Of a DNA stretch of 51,594 bases, positions 1 to 8,120 are shown in pieces (position 1 is the stretch's first letter; each line of letters begins with the position of its first letter). The notes under the pieces are model-generated. The model was given only the letters and a program-made list of their open reading frames with translations, searched no databases and was not told where the DNA came from. The stretch spans positions 1-51,594 of the forward strand of contig JAYSGB010000030.1 in NCBI GenBank assembly GCA_041913045.1. The letters are read 5' to 3'. The DNA comes from CAMLOF01 sp041913045. Lineage in GTDB: Bacteria; Pseudomonadota; Gammaproteobacteria; Burkholderiales; Burkholderiaceae_C. The translations under genes and the position numbers were made by a program.

Positions 1-64
1 CCAGCGACAGCAGTGTCGCCATCGCTCCCGTGCTCTTCAGTACGGTGCGGCGTGTCTTGTTCAT
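1..64 (-). CDS. soxY: Start of a Tat-exported protein, probably SoxY (cut by window edge)
   Basis: Only the first 21 codons are in the window. They begin MNKTRRTVLKSTGAMATLL, a twin-arginine-type signal (RR followed by a hydrophobic stretch), and an AAGGAG ribosome site lies just upstream. In betaproteobacterial sox clusters the thiosulfate-carrier subunit SoxY, which is Tat-exported, commonly follows soxCD, so SoxY is the likely identity. This is inference from position and signal type; the mature protein and its C-terminal GGCGG arm are outside the window. Confidence 0.55.
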   Translation of the reverse strand, partial: MNKTRRTVLKSTGAMATLLSL

Positions 65-113
65 GTTCAACTCCTTGGTCAAAAACATTTGAGTTACTTG
101 CAGCTTGGCAAGT

Positions 114-443
114 TCACTTGTCCGGCGCGCCGGCCAGGATCCATTCGGCCAACAGCTTGGCGTCCTCGTCCTTCAGTGCAGCTTGTGCGGGCATGGGAAC
201 AGGACCCCACTTGCCAGAGCCACCAGCCTTGATGCTGGCGCCCAACTTGGCAGCGTCGGTGCCCTTGTACTTGGCAGCCACGTCCTTGTAGGCGGGGCCG
301 ACCAGCTTCTTGTCGGTGGCGTGGCATGCCAGGCAGGCGCTCTTGGTGGCCAGTGCCTTGGCGGCGGCGGCGTCCAGTGCATGCGCGTTGCCCAGGGAAA
401 GCAGCGCCGCCACAGCGGCCAGGGATGCGATCGGGAATTTCAT
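114..443 (-). CDS. Periplasmic class I c-type cytochrome of the sox cluster
   Basis: A 109-residue protein with a cleavable signal peptide (residues 1-22, ending ...NAHA). It has one haem c site, CLACH (Cys37, Cys40, His41), and a likely Met axial ligand in PVPMP (Met84). It probably shuttles electrons from the Sox enzymes to the respiratory chain. The mature part closely resembles the C-terminal haem domain of the adjacent SoxD (shared KxVGP, IKAGG, PMP and WIxAG blocks), so it may have arisen by duplication of that domain. It lies between soxD and soxY in the same direction. A GGAG ribosome site precedes the ATG, just after a terminator-like hairpin. Confidence 0.85.
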   Translation of the reverse strand: MKFPIASLAAVAALLSLGNAHALDAAAAKALATKSACLACHATDKKLVGPAYKDVAAKYKGTDAAKLGASIKAGGSGKWGPVPMPAQAALKDEDAKLLAEWILAGAPDK

Positions 444-461
444 GGTCTAGAGTCTCCAGAG

Positions 462-498
462 AAAAAACGCGAGGGACGGGTCATATACCCTCCCCCGC
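462..498 (-). terminator. Intrinsic-terminator-like hairpin inside the sox operon
   Basis: Read on the minus strand this is a 12-bp GC-rich stem (outer arm GCGGGGGA, inner GGGT) with a single bulged G and a five-base loop ATATG, followed directly by six T. It has the form of a Rho-independent terminator, yet lies between soxD and the next co-directional gene. It could reduce read-through from soxCD into the cytochrome and soxY genes. Confidence 0.7.
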
Positions 499-508
499 AC
501 AGGAACCG

Positions 509-1594
509 TCAGTTGGCGCCCCCGGCGATCCACTTGGCAATCGACTGGGCATCCTTGTCGCTCAGCTGCGCCTGGGGAGGCATGGGAATGTCGCCCCAGA
601 CACCTGCGCCACCTGCCTTGATCTTGCCAGCCAGGTAGTTTTCCAGATCGGCCTTGCCCTTGTGTTTGGCCGCAATTTCGCTGAAGCCCGGGCCCACGAT
701 CTTGTTCTTCATGCCGTGGCAGGCCGTGCAGGAGTTGGCGTTGACCAGGGCTTTGGGGTCGTCACCGCCTGCGCTGGCCTGTGCCACCACCACGGGGGCC
801 ACGGTGATGCGGCTGGTCAAGGCCGCCTTGGGGGCGGGCTTGGTGGTGTCGGCACCGCGCACGGGGCCGATGATGCGGTTCTGCTCCTGGATGTTGCCAT
901 GGGCATCGCGAGCGAAGTCGGGCAGGCTGGAGTGAATCTTGGTATCCACCGGGCAGTCTTTCATGCACGCCACGTTCTTCACGTCGGGCTTGCCGTTGAC
1001 CTTCCACAGACCGTCGAACTGCACCATGCCATTGCGGTTGGGCATGCGCTTCTGAACGTCAGCAATGTTCTGGTCACTCAGCACATAGTCGGCGGGCACC
1101 ACCTCGGCCAGGTTCAGCAGGTAGGCCAGTACGCCGTAGACCTCGTCGGTCTTCAGGCTCTTTGGCGCGTTCCAGGGCATGGCGCGGTTGATGTAGTCCC
1201 ACAGGGTGGACACGGTGGCCACCTTCATGATGGTGGTGCGCTGCGGGAAGCCGGAGCCCATCTCCAGGTTCTTCACTCGGCCACGCTCGATGTCAGCCTT
1301 GGTGGTGCCGCCAATGATGGGGGTGAAGACTTCGTTGGATTCACCGAAATCACCGTGGCAGGACGCGCAGCGCGACACCCACACTTCTTCACCCATGGGA
1401 ACGGAACCCGCGCCCTTGGGCAGGCCCTTGAAGTCGGGGCGGACGTCGATGTCCCAAGCTTTCACTTCCGCCGGGGTGGCATCGCGGCCAATGTCGTGCC
1501 AGGGCTTGCCCTGTGCATGCGCGGCGCCGATACCGGTGGCCAGCAGGGCGCTCAGCGCCAGGGTCTGGAGGGATTTCTGAAACATGCTTTTCAT
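509..1594 (-). CDS. soxD: Sulfane dehydrogenase diheme cytochrome subunit SoxD
   Basis: A 361-residue secreted protein with a signal peptide ending ...AAHA near residue 27. It has two c-type haem sites: CASCH (Cys76, Cys79, His80) and CTACH (Cys289, Cys292, His293), with a late PMPP Met ligand near residue 338. SoxD partners SoxC to oxidise the sulfane sulfur bound to SoxY in the periplasm, passing electrons to cytochrome c. The ATG overlaps the soxC stop by one base (TGATG), so translation is probably coupled. An alternative ATG lies three codons downstream. Length and two-haem layout fit the family. Confidence 0.93.
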   Translation of the reverse strand: MKSMFQKSLQTLALSALLATGIGAAHAQGKPWHDIGRDATPAEVKAWDIDVRPDFKGLPKGAGSVPMGEEVWVSRCASCHGDFGESNEVFTPIIGGTTKADIERGRVKNLEMGSGFPQRTTIMKVATVSTLWDYINRAMPWNAPKSLKTDEVYGVLAYLLNLAEVVPADYVLSDQNIADVQKRMPNRNGMVQFDGLWKVNGKPDVKNVACMKDCPVDTKIHSSLPDFARDAHGNIQEQNRIIGPVRGADTTKPAPKAALTSRITVAPVVVAQASAGGDDPKALVNANSCTACHGMKNKIVGPGFSEIAAKHKGKADLENYLAGKIKAGGAGVWGDIPMPPQAQLSDKDAQSIAKWIAGGAN

Positions 1595-2937
1595 CAGTAC
1601 ACCTGCACGTTGGAGACTTCGCCGTTTTCCGACACGAGCCAGCTCTGGATGGCGTTGTTGTGGTAAATGGACCGGGTGCCACGCACGGCGCGCAGCTGGT
1701 TGATCTTGGGTTGCACGTAGCCGGTGCTGTCAACGGCGCGGCTTTGCAGCACGGCGGGCTTGCCGTCCCACACCCAGTCGATGTTGAAGCGGGTGAGCGC
1801 CTTGGGCAGCGCAGGGCCTTCGATGCGGGCGGTGCGCCAGTTGCGGCCGCCGTCCACGCTCACGTCCACGCGTTTGATGGGGCCGCGGCCAGACCAGGCC
1901 AGGCCGCTGATGTTGTAGTAGCCGCGGTCAAGCAGCGTCTGGCTGCCCGAAGGGGTGGTGATGACGCTCTTGCATTCCTGTATGCCGGTGTACTGGCGGT
2001 GGGTGCCGTCGGGCATCAGGTCGATGTAGTGCACCGCCTCGTCCTTGGCCGCCCAGCGCTGGTCGCCCACTTCGATGCGGCGCAGGTACTTCACCCAGCT
2101 CACGCCTTGCACGCCAGGCACCACCAGACGCAGCGGGTAGCCGTTTTCGGGGCGCAGCATCTCGCCGTTCATGGCCCAGGCCACGATCACGTCGTCCATG
2201 GCGCGCTCGATGTCGATGGTGCGGGTCATGGAAGAACCGTCACCACCTTCGGCCAGCACGTACTTGGCGTTCTTCTTGTCGTAGCCGCACATTTCCAGCA
2301 GGGTGGACAGCAGCACGCCTGTGAATTCGGAGCAGCTCACCATGCCGTGCGTGTACTGCACCGACGGCAGGGCCACGTTGCCCCACTCGGGCGCGGTGTT
2401 GGCGCCGCACTCGATGAAGTGGATGCGCGACACGCTGGGCAAGCGCATCAGGTCGTCCATGGTGAAGACGCGTTCGCGCTTGACCATGCCGTTGATCATG
2501 AGGCGGTGCTTGGAGGGGTCGATGTCCCACCAGCCCTGGTGGTGGCGCTCGAAGTGCAGACCGCTGGGCGTGATGATGCCGAACAGACCCTGCAGCGGCG
2601 TGAAGCTCACCGACGCCTGCGACACGCGGGTCAGGCCCGGGCTCTCGCGGCGCTGCAGGTTGGCTTCCCACTTGCTGGGCAAGCCATAGCCACGGGCCGC
2701 CACGGGCTGGCCCAGACCGGTGGTGTGCTCGGGCAGGTTGAGGATGGCATCTTCACCTTCGGCGGCCACGGCACGGGTGGCAGCAGCGGTGGCGGTCATG
2801 GCCCCCGCGCCCATGGCCAGCGCCTTGCCCATGAAGCTGCGGCGCGCCTTGCGGGCCTGCTCGATCAGCTCCGGGCTCAAGTGGTTCTCGGGCGCGGGGA
2901 GGACGCGCCCAATGACTTCGCTCAGGTCTTTAGACAC
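1594..2937 (-). CDS. soxC: Sulfane dehydrogenase molybdenum subunit SoxC
   Basis: A 447-residue sulfite-oxidase-family molybdopterin enzyme. It has a Tat signal (RKARRSFMGKAL, then Ala-rich) near residues 28-60. The molybdenum-domain core contains the expected Cys in FIECGAN, the LRLVVPG-GVSWVKYLRRI stretch, and a C-terminal dimerisation domain (RGPIKRVDVSVDGG). With SoxD it forms the SoxCD sulfane dehydrogenase. I chose the GTG start at 2937: it has an AGAAGGAA ribosome site and gives a normal N-terminus (VSKDLSEVI), while the upstream extension lies inside soxR. The start overlaps the soxR stop by eight bases, implying coupled translation. Confidence 0.93.
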   Translation of the reverse strand: MSKDLSEVIGRVLPAPENHLSPELIEQARKARRSFMGKALAMGAGAMTATAAATRAVAAEGEDAILNLPEHTTGLGQPVAARGYGLPSKWEANLQRRESPGLTRVSQASVSFTPLQGLFGIITPSGLHFERHHQGWWDIDPSKHRLMINGMVKRERVFTMDDLMRLPSVSRIHFIECGANTAPEWGNVALPSVQYTHGMVSCSEFTGVLLSTLLEMCGYDKKNAKYVLAEGGDGSSMTRTIDIERAMDDVIVAWAMNGEMLRPENGYPLRLVVPGVQGVSWVKYLRRIEVGDQRWAAKDEAVHYIDLMPDGTHRQYTGIQECKSVITTPSGSQTLLDRGYYNISGLAWSGRGPIKRVDVSVDGGRNWRTARIEGPALPKALTRFNIDWVWDGKPAVLQSRAVDSTGYVQPKINQLRAVRGTRSIYHNNAIQSWLVSENGEVSNVQVY

Positions 2938-3355
2938 TTGCTTTTTCCTTCTGTTTGACTGGGGAAACGGGTTGGGCAGAGGCGAACATCTCGTTGGCCG
3001 CATGGTTTGCGCCGAAACGCGTCAATTCGTCCATGCGAGACACCACCTGCACCGTCACGCTGCGGCACAGCTCAACGAACATCTGGTCCGCCACGCGGTA
3101 GAAAATCTGCGTGCCCTCGCGGCGGCGCGAAAGCAGGCCCGCCTGGTACATCAGCCCCAGGTGGCGCGAAACGTTCGCCTGCGCCATGCCGGTGGCCTTG
3201 ATGATGTCGTTGACGCACTTTTCCTCTTGGCAGATGGCATGCAGGATGCGCAATCGCGTGGGCTCGCCCAGCACGCCAAAGTAGCGTGCTACCGACTCGA
3301 ACACCTGCTGCATGGTGTGCGAATCGAGTGCGAGAGAGGTGGGGCAGGAGCTCAT
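2930..3355 (-). CDS. soxR: ArsR-family sulfur-responsive repressor SoxR
   Basis: A 141-residue winged-helix ArsR-type regulator. The helix-turn-helix is around residues 45-80 (VNDIIKATGMAQANVSRHL then the wing RRREGTQIFYR). It has four cysteines: Cys4, Cys42, Cys47 and Cys97. Related sulfur sensors (SoxR, BigR, SqrR) use a pair of cysteines in separate helices to form a per- or polysulfide bridge; Cys42 and Cys97 are plausible equivalents, which is inference. It is the first gene of the soxRCD operon and probably represses it until reduced sulfur is present. An inverted repeat just upstream is a candidate operator. Confidence 0.88.
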   Translation of the reverse strand: MSSCPTSLALDSHTMQQVFESVARYFGVLGEPTRLRILHAICQEEKCVNDIIKATGMAQANVSRHLGLMYQAGLLSRRREGTQIFYRVADQMFVELCRSVTVQVVSRMDELTRFGANHAANEMFASAQPVSPVKQKEKASV

Positions 3356-3377
3356 GCCTCAACTATATGATTGATTG

Positions 3378-3393
3378 CTAATATACGGATTAG
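3378..3393. promoter_or_regulatory. Candidate SoxR operator upstream of soxRCD
   Basis: Inverted repeat CTAAT-6-ATTAG in an AT-rich patch, 23-38 bases upstream of the soxR ATG. ArsR-type sulfur repressors bind AT-rich interrupted palindromes over their own promoter, so position and shape fit autoregulation. The arms are only five bases and the match is by eye. Confidence 0.5.
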
Positions 3394-3429
3394 TGTAAAC
3401 CCGTAGTCCTTCGCTTTTCTGACAGGAGG

Positions 3430-3454
3430 AAAAAAAAGAGCGCCTCAGCGCTCT
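3430..3454 (-). terminator. Rho-independent terminator of lolCD
   Basis: On the minus strand, AGAGCGC-TGAG-GCGCTCT followed by eight T. The seven-base stem and tetraloop are perfect. The TGA stop codon of lolD lies in the loop, so the last two codons and the stop are part of the terminator. Confidence 0.9.
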
Positions 3455-4137
3455 GTCAGGCGGCCCTGCTGCATGTGCAGGACGCGGTCGCACCGCTGGG
3501 CCAGGTCTTGGTCGTGGGTCACCAGCACAAAGGCGGTGCCTTGCTCACGGGCCAATGTCAGCATCAGCTCGAACACAGTGTCGGCAGTGCTGCGGTCCAG
3601 GTTGCCGGTGGGTTCGTCGGCCAGCACGCAGGCAGGCTTCGTGACCAGCGCGCGGGCAATGGCCACGCGCTGGCGTTCGCCGCCGGACAGTTCCGCCGGG
3701 CGGTGCAGCAGGCGCTGCCCCAAACCCACACGCTCCAGGCAGGCGGCGGCCTCTCGCGCCGCCTCATCGCGCGGCAAGCGGCGTATCCACAAGGGCATGG
3801 CCACGTTGTCTTGCGCGCTGAATTCCGGCAGCAGGTGGTGGAACTGGTACACAAAACCCAGGTGGCGGTTGCGCATCACACCCTGCTGCGCGGGCGCCAG
3901 GCGCTGCAGGGGCTCGCCCTGCAGCAGCACCTCGCCTGCGGTGGGGGCATCCAGCCCGCCCAGCAAGTGCAGCAGCGTGCTCTTGCCCGACCCCGACGCG
4001 CCCACGATGGCCACCGTTTCACCTGCGTACACCTGCAGGTCCACGCCCTGCAACACCGTCACGTCAATGCGCCCTTCGTGGAATCGCTTGACCAGCCCGG
4101 TGGCCGCCAGCACCGGGCGTTTGTTCACGTCATTCAT
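3445..4137 (-). CDS. lolD: Lipoprotein-releasing ABC transporter ATPase LolD
   Basis: A 230-residue ABC ATPase with Walker A GASGSGKST (around residues 50-58), a Q-loop region (YQFHHLLPEF), signature LSGGERQRVAIARAL and Walker B CVLADEPTGNLD. This is the usual length and motif set of LolD/MacB-like ATPases. It powers release of outer-membrane lipoproteins from the inner membrane to LolA. It overlaps the end of lolC by eight bases, with the ATG inside the lolC stop region (TATGAATGA), indicating coupled translation. A strong terminator follows immediately. Confidence 0.94.
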   Translation of the reverse strand: MNDVNKRPVLAATGLVKRFHEGRIDVTVLQGVDLQVYAGETVAIVGASGSGKSTLLHLLGGLDAPTAGEVLLQGEPLQRLAPAQQGVMRNRHLGFVYQFHHLLPEFSAQDNVAMPLWIRRLPRDEAAREAAACLERVGLGQRLLHRPAELSGGERQRVAIARALVTKPACVLADEPTGNLDRSTADTVFELMLTLAREQGTAFVLVTHDQDLAQRCDRVLHMQQGRLTER

Positions 4138-5386
4138 AGCGCAACGCCTCCGCCGGGTTCACGCGGCTGGCGCGCCAGCTCGGGTACAGCGTGGCCACGA
4201 ACGCCAACACCAGGGAAATCAAGGCAATGGGCACGATGTCGCCACGCTGCGGGTCGCTGGGCATGCGGCTGATGAGGTAGATGTCTTGCGGCAAAAAGCT
4301 TGCGCCCAGCAGGCGCTCCAGTGCAGGCACGATGGTGTCGATGTTGAACGCCACGCCCAGGCCGAGCAACAGCCCCACCCCGGTGCCGATGACGCCCACC
4401 ATGGCCCCCTGCACCACGAAAACGCCCATGATGCTGCGTGGGCTGGCCCCCAGCGTGCGCAGGATGGCGATGTCGGCGCGCTTGTCGGTCACCGTCATCA
4501 CCAGGGTGGACACCAGGTTGAACGCCGCCACCGCCACGATGAGCGTGAGGATGATGAACATCATGCGTTTTTCCAGCTGCACGGCGGCAAACCAGGTGCG
4601 GTTCTGGCGCGTCCAGTCGCTGATGAGCAAGTCACCGCTGAGCGTTCCCGCCAGCTGCAGCGCCACGTCGCGCGCGGCGTGCAGATCGCGGATCTTCACG
4701 CGAACGCCGGTGGGGCCTTCCAGGCGGAAGATGCGCGCCGCATCCTCCTGGTGCACGAAGGCCAGCGTGGAGTCGTATTCGTAGTGGCCGGAATCAAAGA
4801 CCCCCACCACGGTCATCTGCCGCAAGCGTGGCACCACACCCGCTGGCGTGAGCTGCCCGCTGGGGGCGATGAGTGTGACCGCGTCGCCCTGCGACACGCC
4901 CAGGCTGCGCGCCAGCGCACCGCCCAGCACCACGCCGTACTGCCCGGGCTGCAAACGCGGCAGCACGGTCTGCGCCAAATCGGCCGCCAGGTTGGTGACC
5001 TGCGGCTCCAGCGCCGGGTCGATGCCCCGGATGAGCGCGCCCTTCATATCCTCGCCCCTCGCCAGCAGGCCCTGGGCAGCAATGAAGGGGGCAGCGCCCA
5101 CCACCTCGGGGTTGGCCTTCACCTCGCGCAGGGTGAGCGCGGGGTCGGGCAGCGCCTCACCATTGGGCGCGAACACTTCGATGTGCGACAGCACGCCCAG
5201 CATGCGGTCGCGCACCTCCTTCTGGAAGCCGTTCATCACGCTCAGCACAATGATGAGCGCGGCCACGCCCAGCGAAATGCCCAGCATGGACACGCCGCTG
5301 ATGAAGGAAATGAAGCCGTTGCGCCGGGTGGCGCGGCCAGCGCGGGTATAGCGCCAGCCGAGTAGGAATTCGTAGGGGATTTGCAT
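4130..5386 (-). CDS. lolC: Lipoprotein-releasing permease LolC/LolE
   Basis: A 418-residue inner-membrane permease of the LolC/E family. The N-terminus (MQIPYEFLLGWRY then RRNGFISFISGVSMLGI) is the family signature and fixes the start at 5386; a longer upstream reading frame is unlikely. One N-terminal membrane segment is followed by a large periplasmic domain (about residues 50-265) and three C-terminal membrane segments, with a final RASRVNPAEALRYE motif. It works with LolD to sort outer-membrane lipoproteins. One gene here probably serves both LolC and LolE roles (LolF-like arrangement), which is inference. Confidence 0.92.
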   Translation of the reverse strand: MQIPYEFLLGWRYTRAGRATRRNGFISFISGVSMLGISLGVAALIIVLSVMNGFQKEVRDRMLGVLSHIEVFAPNGEALPDPALTLREVKANPEVVGAAPFIAAQGLLARGEDMKGALIRGIDPALEPQVTNLAADLAQTVLPRLQPGQYGVVLGGALARSLGVSQGDAVTLIAPSGQLTPAGVVPRLRQMTVVGVFDSGHYEYDSTLAFVHQEDAARIFRLEGPTGVRVKIRDLHAARDVALQLAGTLSGDLLISDWTRQNRTWFAAVQLEKRMMFIILTLIVAVAAFNLVSTLVMTVTDKRADIAILRTLGASPRSIMGVFVVQGAMVGVIGTGVGLLLGLGVAFNIDTIVPALERLLGASFLPQDIYLISRMPSDPQRGDIVPIALISLVLAFVATLYPSWRASRVNPAEALRYE

Positions 5387-5420
5387 CGATAGGGGCTCGT
5401 CCAACCCTGGATTGTGGCAT

Positions 5421-5435
5421 CCCCGACAATCGGGG
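5421..5435. other. Small hairpin abutting the rpfE-like start codon
   Basis: Perfect inverted repeat CCCCGA-CAA-TCGGGG ending one base before the ATG at 5437. In mRNA it would occupy the place of the ribosome site, where no clear Shine-Dalgarno sequence is seen, so it may dampen translation. Confidence 0.4.
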
Positions 5436-5436
5436 C

Positions 5437-6387
5437 ATGTCCCCCCACCTGATCGTCCCCTTTGCCGCCGCCAGCGGCGACGCCTGCCACGCCATCCTGC
5501 CCAAGCTGGAACTGCCCCACCTGCAACGCCTGCTGCAACGCTGGCACCCGGCTGGCGACGACCGGGGCGACGATTACAGCCTGAGCACACCACACGAACG
5601 CGCCCTGGCCCGCACCTTGGGCTGGCCGGAACTGCCCGATGGCGCCCTGCCCTGGGCCGCCTGGGAATCCGGTGTCAGCGGCGTGGCCAGCGCCTGGTTC
5701 ACGCCCTGCCATTGGAGCGTGGGCATGGAACAGGTGACCCTGCTGCCCACTGGCGAACTGGACCTGCGAGAGGACGAATCCCGCGCGCTGCTGGAAGCGC
5801 TGCGCCCTTTCTGCGCAGAAGACGGCATTACCCTGACGTATGAAGCCCCTGACCGCTGGCTGGCCACTGGCGAATGGTTTGAGCAGCAGCCCTGCGCCAG
5901 CCTGGACCGCGTGGCCCACCGCCGCGTGGACGCCTGGCTACCCCGCGACGGCCGTGTGCTGCGCCTGCAGAACGAAGCGCAAATGCTGTTCTACACGCAC
6001 CCCGTGAACGACGCGCGCACAGCGCGCGGTGTGCCCGCCGTGAACGGCTTCTGGCTGAGTGGCACCGGCACTTGGCAGTCGGGCTGGTCTGCCGCCGAAC
6101 CAGCCCCCCTGGTGCCGCAAGGCCTGCGCCACGCCGCCCTGCGCGGCGACTGGGCGGCCTGGCAAAAGGCCTGGGCTGTGCTGGACGCAACGGAAATCAA
6201 CAAATGGCTGGAGCGCGCCGAACGCGGCGAGGCGCTGCAGCTGACCCTGTGCGGCGAACACAGCAGCCGCACCTGGCAAAGCACGGCCCCCCCCGACGCG
6301 CCCCGCCCCGGCTGGACGCAGCGCCTGCTGAGCAAGCTGCGCCCTGCCGCCGCACCGCGCGTACAAGACGCCCTGAAAGACCTATGA
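5437..6387 (+). CDS. RpfE-like conserved protein upstream of recJ
   Basis: A 316-residue soluble protein with no signal peptide or membrane segment. Recognisable blocks are MSPHLIVPFA at the start, a region rich in Trp and acidic residues (PWAAWESGVSGVASAWFTP), and NEAQMLFYTHPVN followed by VNGFWLSGTG. It resembles the family sometimes called RpfE or putative cofactor-independent phosphoglycerate mutase; in Xanthomonas the rpfE gene is, from memory, also next to recJ. I see no phosphatase catalytic motif, so the enzymatic label should not be trusted. Its stop overlaps the recJ start (ATGA), so the two are probably co-translated. Confidence 0.7.
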   Translation: MSPHLIVPFAAASGDACHAILPKLELPHLQRLLQRWHPAGDDRGDDYSLSTPHERALARTLGWPELPDGALPWAAWESGVSGVASAWFTPCHWSVGMEQVTLLPTGELDLREDESRALLEALRPFCAEDGITLTYEAPDRWLATGEWFEQQPCASLDRVAHRRVDAWLPRDGRVLRLQNEAQMLFYTHPVNDARTARGVPAVNGFWLSGTGTWQSGWSAAEPAPLVPQGLRHAALRGDWAAWQKAWAVLDATEINKWLERAERGEALQLTLCGEHSSRTWQSTAPPDAPRPGWTQRLLSKLRPAAAPRVQDALKDL

Positions 6388-8120
6388 AGCTGATCCCCCG
6401 CGACGCCCCACCGCGTGCCGTCTGGGCGCTGGAGCAGGCGGGCATTCACCCCCTGCTGGCCCGCCTGTACGCCGCACGTGGCGTGCAACACCCCGACGAA
6501 CTGGACGACGCCCTCACGCGCCTGCTGCCACCAGCACAGATGAAAGGCACCACCGACGCCGCGCGCCTTCTGGCCGACGCCATGGCGGCGGGTCTGCGCA
6601 TCTGCATCGTGGCCGACTACGACTGCGACGGTGCCACCGCCTGCGCCGTGGGCCTGCGCGGCCTGCGCATGCTGGGCCAGCCGCTGGGGTTTGACCGCAT
6701 CGACTACCTCGTACCCGACCGTGTGGCCGACGGCTACGGCCTCACCCCATCCATCGCAGATCGCGTGAAGGCACGCGGGGCGGACGTGCTCGTCACCGTG
6801 GACAACGGCATTGCCAGCGTGGACGGCGTGGCTCACGCCCGCGCACTGGGCCTGCAGGTGCTGGTGACGGACCACCACCTGCCCGCCGTCATCAATGGCC
6901 AAGTGCAACTGCCGCAGGACTGCGTGATCGTCAACCCCAACCAGCCTGGCTGCCCGTTTGAGAGCAAGGCCATGGCGGGCGTGGGCGTGATGTTCTACGT
7001 GTTGCTGGCCCTGCGTGCAGAGTTGCGCGCACGTGGGGCATTCGACGCGTCCACACAACCGCGCATCGATGCCCTGCTGCCCCTGGTGGCCCTGGGCACA
7101 GTGGCCGACGTGGTGCGCCTGGACGCGCACAACCGCCGCCTGGTGGCGCAAGGTCTGCGGCGCATCCGTGCGGGCGCCATGCCTGCGGGCATGGCCGCAC
7201 TGTTCCAGGTCGCCGCACGCCGCCCGGAGGCAGCCAGCAGCTTCGACCTGGGCTTTGCGCTGGGCCCGCGCCTCAACGCCGCCGGGCGGCTGAGCGACAT
7301 GACCCTGGGCATCGAATGCCTGTGCACCGACGACGCCAGCCGCGCACAGGAGCTGGCGCAGGCGCTGGACGGCATCAACCGCGAACGCAAGACGCTGGAA
7401 GGCGACATGCGCGAGCAGGCCCTGCAGCTGGCCGAACAGCTGTGGGACGAAGCGGACACCCCGCCCTCGGCCCTGTGCCTGTTCGACCCCGACTTCCATG
7501 AAGGTGTGGTCGGCATCGTCGCCGCGCGCCTGAAGGACAAGCTGCACCGCCCCACCTTTGTGTTCGCAGCCAGCCAGGCCGAAGGCAAGGGCCACGAACT
7601 CAAGGGGTCTGGCCGCTCCATCCCCGGTTTCCATCTGCGCGACGCGCTGGACCTGATCGCCAAACGCCACCCCGGCGTGCTGCTGCGCTTTGGCGGGCAC
7701 GCCGCCGCCGCAGGCTGCACCATTGCCGAAGAACACCTGGACACTTTTGAGCAAGCCCTGCAGCAGGTGGCCGCCGAATGGCTGGACGAAGCCACCCTGC
7801 AGCGCCGCCTGGAAACCGACGGGCGGCTGGACCCGCAGTACCGCCGCGTGGACCTAGTGGACACGCTGCAGCGCCAAGTGTGGGGCCAGGGTTTCGCACC
7901 ACCTGTGTTCTGCGAGGAAGTGGACGTCATCTCGCAACGGCTGGTGGGGCAGAAGCACCTGTCGCTGCGGCTGCGCCACGCGGGGGAACTGGTGGACGGC
8001 ATCTGGTTCGGCCATGTGGACCCCCTGCCCGCCCGCGTGAAGCTGGCCTTCCGGCTGGACGCCGACGAGTGGCAAGGCCAGCGCCGCCTGCGCTTTCTGG
8101 TGGAAGGCGCGGAGCTTTGA
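6384..8120 (+). CDS. recJ: Single-stranded-DNA-specific exonuclease RecJ
   Basis: A 578-residue DHH-family nuclease. It has the metal-binding motifs ADYDCDG (about residue 75), TVDNGI, the DHH triad in TDHHLP, and the later GRLSDM block. The DHHA1 domain contains GSGRSIPGFHL and the FGGHAAAAGC motif. RecJ degrades single-stranded DNA 5' to 3' in recombination and mismatch and base-excision repair. I start it at 6384 (MKLIPRDAPP), overlapping the previous stop by four bases; the upstream extension is a shadow of the rpfE-like gene. Confidence 0.95.
   Translation: MKLIPRDAPPRAVWALEQAGIHPLLARLYAARGVQHPDELDDALTRLLPPAQMKGTTDAARLLADAMAAGLRICIVADYDCDGATACAVGLRGLRMLGQPLGFDRIDYLVPDRVADGYGLTPSIADRVKARGADVLVTVDNGIASVDGVAHARALGLQVLVTDHHLPAVINGQVQLPQDCVIVNPNQPGCPFESKAMAGVGVMFYVLLALRAELRARGAFDASTQPRIDALLPLVALGTVADVVRLDAHNRRLVAQGLRRIRAGAMPAGMAALFQVAARRPEAASSFDLGFALGPRLNAAGRLSDMTLGIECLCTDDASRAQELAQALDGINRERKTLEGDMREQALQLAEQLWDEADTPPSALCLFDPDFHEGVVGIVAARLKDKLHRPTFVFAASQAEGKGHELKGSGRSIPGFHLRDALDLIAKRHPGVLLRFGGHAAAAGCTIAEEHLDTFEQALQQVAAEWLDEATLQRRLETDGRLDPQYRRVDLVDTLQRQVWGQGFAPPVFCEEVDVISQRLVGQKHLSLRLRHAGELVDGIWFGHVDPLPARVKLAFRLDADEWQGQRRLRFLVEGAEL

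Noticed and set aside
96..113. Inverted repeat ACTTGC-6-GCAAGT between the sox cytochrome and soxY
   Set aside because: Only six pairs, no T tract and no clear regulator; too weak to list as a feature.
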